From Bacillota bacterium (GTDB taxonomy: Bacteria; Bacillota; Clostridia; Lachnospirales; Lachnospiraceae): a stretch of 64,000 bases of DNA. Positions 60,204-64,000 of the stretch are shown here, piece after piece. The notes beneath the pieces are model-generated. The model did no database searches. It was not told the DNA's origin and worked only from the letters and a program-made list of their open reading frames with translations. The stretch is taken from NCBI GenBank assembly GCA_023434365.1, contig JAEYSV010000057.1, forward strand, positions 80,832 through 144,831, in the 5' to 3' direction. The first letter of the stretch is position 1; each line of letters opens with the position of its first letter. The translations under genes and the position numbers were made by a program.

Positions 60204-62537
60204 ATGGGAAAACCAGTTAATGATAGTAAAACATTAGAACTAATCAATCTTCTTAAAGAATACAGTGAAGAAAATTCTTCCAATGAAGTTGAATCAATTA
60301 TTGAATTTTTGGAGGATTTTGAAGACAAACAAAGTATGGATAATATTGAACGATATAAGAAAGTATATAATGCGGGGAGACTAGATAAATGTGTTGAGAT
60401 TCTAATTGATATCGGTATGTTGGATTCAAATAATTTTAAAAAGAGATTTCTTTTATCTAATGCATTAATAAGTCCTTTTAGTAACAAATTTAATGAAGTT
60501 GAATATGAAAAAGCAATGCAGATTTTTTTTAATATAATCAGTAAAGCAAAAGGATTTCATTTTGATAAAGAATATATGCATACGCTAGAAGAAATGTATT
60601 TTTACACCAAGTTGTTTTATGAAAATAACAAAACGAATACAGCTCGATTACAGAACAGTCAATTTTTTGAGTACTCATTATCAGAACAATTGTGTATGAT
60701 ATGTATTTTTTTGCAAGATCAAAGTAGAATTATGCAAGATAAAATAAATGAAACTATAAAAAGTAAAAGTGTAGTTACGGGAATGGAGGCTGATATTACA
60801 TTTTTTGAGGATGCATATGTTCCTAATAAACAATCTTCTGCATCTGATGGATATGAAGCTAAAGTAGAAATTTACAATGTACTAATTCAATATTTATATT
60901 ATCTTAAAAAAGAAGAGTTGGATAAAAGAGACATTGATAATGATATTGATGTCCATCCCTACGAATTACCTTGCTTTGAAGAATTAACAATAATTGCCTA
61001 CCAGAGGATGATGTACCTAAAATTAGAAGAAAAGTTTAGATATTCAAATTGGAAAATTACTAGTGGAATTAATGAGTATGAAAAAGATACATATTTATTT
61101 GAACCTGCAGATGTAGAGAGTTGTGTTGCGCATCAGGTTGCTATTCATAGAAGACAAATTCTATATACAAAAAGTCTAATGGTTTCTTCTGTTATCTCTG
61201 AAGATGATTTTGATTATATGTATAGTCTTTCAAAAAAAATAGATATCGATTTGTTGAATTTTCATTGTATAGAAAAAAATGAGTATGATATTGTAAAGAA
61301 ATACTTTGAGTCAACGCGTAGCGCAGTGAAGAGAGAATGCAAACCATATTATTTAAAATGTAAAATAAGGGATTTATCAGTTGAAGATTTATTAGATGGC
61401 CATGAATTTTTAAATACAATCAGTAAAGTATATATGACTGCTTGTTTAGAGAAGTTTAACGAAGATGATTATTCAAGTTATAAATATTTAGCACCGCGTA
61501 TTGAATTAGAACATTTAGTAAGCTCATTTGCTAAATTGTATGATTTACATATAGAAAAGGCAAAAAAAATTATATTTGAATTTGTTTATGATAAGAACAC
61601 GAGTAAAGATGGTGGAGATATTTTTATGTATCCATTAATAAAAGTTGATAATGATAGAGTCATCCTTTGTCAGACATTAATAGAACAAATGAATTTAAAC
61701 CGTAATATCGAAAAAGCATTTCAAAGAAAAAAGGTGAATTTAAGCCAAGCTGGTAAAGAATATGAAAAATATGTAGTTGATCAGTTAAAAGGTAATAGAT
61801 ACATAAGGGTGAATACAAACACAATAGAGTTTTTGGCATATGATGGTAAAAATGTGGAATTTGATTTTCTTGGTGTAATGAATGATTTTTTAATACTAAT
61901 TGAATGTAAATCTGTTTTGACGCCATATGATGATAAAGAGCTTCATGATAGGAGAAGGACAATACGTGAAGGAGTAGATCAAGTATTAAGGCGAGCTAAG
62001 ATTATTCAAAATGATTGGATTAAAATTAGAGAGATGGCAAATATTGATTTGCCATTAGATCCATATCCGAATGATAAAATAATAAAAGTTGTTTGTACTG
62101 ATATTTATGATTTTACAACTTTAAATATGGATGGTGTGAGAATTACAGATGATTCTACTTTACTTAAGTACCTTACAAATCCGATAATAAGTAAAGTTCA
62201 AATTAATTATGAAGAAACTATTATTATACCAGAGAAAATGCTTTGGAAAAACGGGTGTCCAACTCCACAAGGTCTATTAGATTATCTTGATAATCCGGAT
62301 ACAGTATCTCATTTTTCCAATTCCATACATGAAAAACAAATACCTATTCTCTATTTTAAAGATGATAATTGCATTCTTTTTAAAGACATGTATCTGGATG
62401 AAGATCCGTTTATAAAAGAGAATTTATTTAAAGATAGTAAAAGTACTTTAAAGAGAGACAGAAAAGTATATCCTAATGAAAAATGTCCATGCGGCAGTGG
62501 TATAAAATATAAAAAATGTTGTGGTAAAAGTAAATAG
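60204..62537 (+). CDS. Large nuclease-like protein with SEC-C zinc tail
   Basis: A 777-residue cytoplasmic protein. About 500 N-terminal residues are helix-rich and unrecognised. Residues 515-585 resemble a restriction-endonuclease (NERD/Mrr-like) core: GKEYEKYVVDQLKGNRYIRV (Glu519), then NVEFDFLGVMNDFLILIECK with Asp554, Glu567 and Lys569. The last 17 residues are a SEC-C zinc motif (Cys761, Cys763, Cys772, Cys773), found in SecA and many defense and toxin proteins. GGGGAGG precedes the ATG. It stands 102 nt after the previous gene and before a terminator. A nucleic-acid cutting defense role is likely from the motifs and place, not demonstrated. Confidence 0.68.
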   Translation: MGKPVNDSKTLELINLLKEYSEENSSNEVESIIEFLEDFEDKQSMDNIERYKKVYNAGRLDKCVEILIDIGMLDSNNFKKRFLLSNALISPFSNKFNEVEYEKAMQIFFNIISKAKGFHFDKEYMHTLEEMYFYTKLFYENNKTNTARLQNSQFFEYSLSEQLCMICIFLQDQSRIMQDKINETIKSKSVVTGMEADITFFEDAYVPNKQSSASDGYEAKVEIYNVLIQYLYYLKKEELDKRDIDNDIDVHPYELPCFEELTIIAYQRMMYLKLEEKFRYSNWKITSGINEYEKDTYLFEPADVESCVAHQVAIHRRQILYTKSLMVSSVISEDDFDYMYSLSKKIDIDLLNFHCIEKNEYDIVKKYFESTRSAVKRECKPYYLKCKIRDLSVEDLLDGHEFLNTISKVYMTACLEKFNEDDYSSYKYLAPRIELEHLVSSFAKLYDLHIEKAKKIIFEFVYDKNTSKDGGDIFMYPLIKVDNDRVILCQTLIEQMNLNRNIEKAFQRKKVNLSQAGKEYEKYVVDQLKGNRYIRVNTNTIEFLAYDGKNVEFDFLGVMNDFLILIECKSVLTPYDDKELHDRRRTIREGVDQVLRRAKIIQNDWIKIREMANIDLPLDPYPNDKIIKVVCTDIYDFTTLNMDGVRITDDSTLLKYLTNPIISKVQINYEETIIIPEKMLWKNGCPTPQGLLDYLDNPDTVSHFSNSIHEKQIPILYFKDDNCILFKDMYLDEDPFIKENLFKDSKSTLKRDRKVYPNEKCPCGSGIKYKKCCGKSK

Positions 62538-62611
62538 TTGTTTGAAAATAAAAAAGGTTCAGATTAAAATAGTAAAATGAAAATGATGATAAAACGAAAA
62601 ATCATAAAATT

Positions 62612-62646
62612 AAAAAAAGGCTGTACATATGTATTGCCTTTTTTTG
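62612..62646 (+). terminator. Terminator after the SEC-C nuclease-like gene
   Basis: A 10-bp stem (62612-62621 with 62636-62645) of an A tract plus GGC against GCC plus a T tract. Confidence 0.8.
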
Positions 62647-62687
62647 AATTTAAAATCATATAAGTGAGAAAAAATCACATTTGGATG

Positions 62688-62715
62688 TTGATTTTATTTG
62701 AAAAGTGGGTATAAT
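62688..62715 (+). promoter_or_regulatory. Promoter of the AAA ATPase gene
   Basis: TTGATT at 62688-62693, a 16-nt spacer and TATAAT at 62710-62715, about 30 nt before the ATG. Confidence 0.65.
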
Positions 62716-62746
62716 AGAATATAGAATAGAAGGTGAGGTAGATATC

Positions 62747-64000
62747 ATGTTAATACAGTTCAGTTTTAAAAATTATAAATCCTTCAGAGACGAAGCTACA
62801 TTAGACCTATCAGCAGCCAAAATGACTGAGTTTTCAGATCGTGTTGTTTGTGTTGGAAGTGAAAAAATTCTTCCAGTTGCAGCAATTTATGGAGCAAATG
62901 CTAGTGGTAAGTCAAATGTCTATAACGCATTTGAATACATGACAGAATATGTAGTGGAATCATTTAAGTACGGTGACGAAGAAGAAAAATTTACAGAATA
63001 TAGACCTACTCCATTTTTGTTTGACAGCAAATCAGAAAATGTAGAATCTAGCTTTGAAGTCTATTTTACAATCCCTGGTGATAAAGCGGAAAAATCATAT
63101 AACTATGGGTTCTGCGTTGGTAAAGTGGGAATTACAGAAGAATGGCTAAATGTAAAAGCAAAAACAGCAAGAAAATATAGTCCAGTATTTTATCGTTCTA
63201 AGGATGCTTTGGATCTGACAGGTATTCCAAAGAATAGCAGAGAGAATATTGAAGTTGCTTTAGAAAAGCAGGTTCTGATTGTATCCTTGGGTGCCAAATT
63301 AAAGATTGCAAAATGCAAAGCAATCCGTGATTGGTTTTTTACAAATCAATTTGCGGATTTTGGAGATGTGATTACCAATTTCTTCATGTCAAGGAGATTG
63401 CCAAAAGAGTTCGTAGAAGATAAAAACGTGCAAAAGAAAGTAGTTGAATATTTTGCATCTTTTGATGAAAACATTAAAGACTTCCGTGTTGAAAAGATTC
63501 CAGCAGAGGGAGACACAAAAGAAGATAAATATAAAATTAATGCGCTTCATAAAAAGATAGACTTAGATGAAATGGCAGAGATTCCATTGGCAATGGAATC
63601 AGCAGGAACCTTAAAAATGTTTGCTTTATATCCAGAGCTACAGGAAGTAATTAACAAAGGAAGCGTATTCTTTATCGATGAATTAAATGCACGATTACAC
63701 CCTCTACTTGTAAGAAACTTTATGCTTACATTCTTAAATCCACAGATAAATGTAAATCATGCACAGTTGGTATTTACAACACATGATACCTGGCAGTTAT
63801 CAAATCAATTGCTTAGACGAGATGAAATTTGGTTTACTGAAAAAAGTCATGAAGGAATATCCACCTTATATTCACTCGCGGATTTTGTAAATGAAGATGG
63901 GACCAGAATCAGAAAGGATGAGAGTTACGAAAAGAATTATCTGATTGGTAAGTATGGCGCAATTCCAACCTTAAAGAGCATTGACATTTTTAAGGAGGGT
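62747..64000 (+). CDS. AAA family ATPase (OLD/RloA-like), 3' end outside window
   Basis: The frame is open from the ATG at 62747 (AAGGTGAGGT upstream) to the window edge: 418 residues with no stop. It begins FSFKNYKSFRDEATLDLSA, typical of AAA15/AAA21 single-gene ABC-like ATPases. Walker A is GANASGKS (49-56), Walker B VFFIDELNARLHP (about 305-318), and the H-loop VFTTHDTWQLSNQL. Such proteins are commonly followed by an RloB-type TOPRIM-like partner or are fused to a TOPRIM nuclease (OLD). It has its own promoter and closes the visible defense island. The missing C-terminus prevents a firm class. Confidence 0.82.
   Translation, partial: MLIQFSFKNYKSFRDEATLDLSAAKMTEFSDRVVCVGSEKILPVAAIYGANASGKSNVYNAFEYMTEYVVESFKYGDEEEKFTEYRPTPFLFDSKSENVESSFEVYFTIPGDKAEKSYNYGFCVGKVGITEEWLNVKAKTARKYSPVFYRSKDALDLTGIPKNSRENIEVALEKQVLIVSLGAKLKIAKCKAIRDWFFTNQFADFGDVITNFFMSRRLPKEFVEDKNVQKKVVEYFASFDENIKDFRVEKIPAEGDTKEDKYKINALHKKIDLDEMAEIPLAMESAGTLKMFALYPELQEVINKGSVFFIDELNARLHPLLVRNFMLTFLNPQINVNHAQLVFTTHDTWQLSNQLLRRDEIWFTEKSHEGISTLYSLADFVNEDGTRIRKDESYEKNYLIGKYGAIPTLKSIDIFKEG

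Larger units (their letters stand above)
46159..64000. mobile_element. Integrated mobilizable/conjugative element carrying a defense island (left part)
   Basis: From the rlmD stop onward all genes are of plasmid, transposon or defense type: ParB, TnpV, ParM-like, ParR-like, an oriT-like region, MobC, relaxase, XRE, a type I restriction system with an extra HEPN gene, two nuclease-like genes and an AAA ATPase. Housekeeping synteny stops at the boundary. No recombinase, coupling protein or secretion gene is visible, so the right end is beyond 64000 and the element could be an IME or an ICE. The first 296 nt (46159-46454) hold only a terminator-like hairpin. Confidence 0.75.

Overview
The window looks like the chromosome of a spore-forming, AT-rich Lachnospiraceae-type Firmicute. 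The evidence is a run of endospore genes (spoIIID, spoVT, yabP, yabQ, spoIIE), strong AGGAGG-type ribosome binding sites, several TTG and GTG starts, and tRNA genes without an encoded CCA. The species cannot be named from the sequence alone.

Layout, left part (1-46158, core chromosome). A monosaccharide ABC transporter operon (chvE-mmsA-mmsB) is followed by spoIIID, behind its own sigma-E-like promoter, and by a convergent nagA. From 6 to 23.4 kb comes the block pth, mfd, a PrsA-like foldase, truA, spoVT, mazG, hup, rqcP, yabP, yabQ, divIC, tRNA-Met, spoIIE, tilS, hpt, ftsH. Its order closely follows the pth-to-ftsH region of Bacillus subtilis, with a few genes inserted. Next are a GH13 alpha-glucanase, a Tyr-Leu-Phe-Gly tRNA cluster, a B12-binding radical SAM protein, nth, a DEDDh exonuclease, a VanW-type wall protein, an AIR-synthase-like protein and trmL. 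A minus-strand mutS2/response-regulator/histidine-kinase cluster, a degenerate HtrA-like membrane protein, a Ser/Thr kinase, a YhaM-type exoribonuclease and rlmD complete this part. Palindromic non-coding elements lie in several intergenic gaps.

Right part (46159-64000, integrated mobile element). Immediately after rlmD, a known integration target in Gram-positive bacteria, the content changes. A plasmid-like maintenance block (ParB, TnpV, ParM-like actin, ParR-like protein) is followed by an oriT-like stretch, mobC and a HUH relaxase, which makes this a mobilizable or conjugative element. No integrase or type IV secretion gene lies within the window, so the right end must be further on.

The element's cargo is a defense island. 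An XRE regulator overlaps hsdM, followed by hsdS, a small protein with a canonical HEPN RNxxxH motif, hsdR, a protein with a PD-(D/E)XK-like motif, a 777-residue nuclease-like protein with a SEC-C zinc tail, and an OLD/RloA-like AAA ATPase cut by the window edge. The HEPN gene sits between hsdS and hsdR, the same slot as the anticodon nuclease gene prrC in the E. coli prr locus. It is the best candidate for an undescribed system: a compact, ATPase-less guard ribonuclease tied to a type I restriction enzyme.
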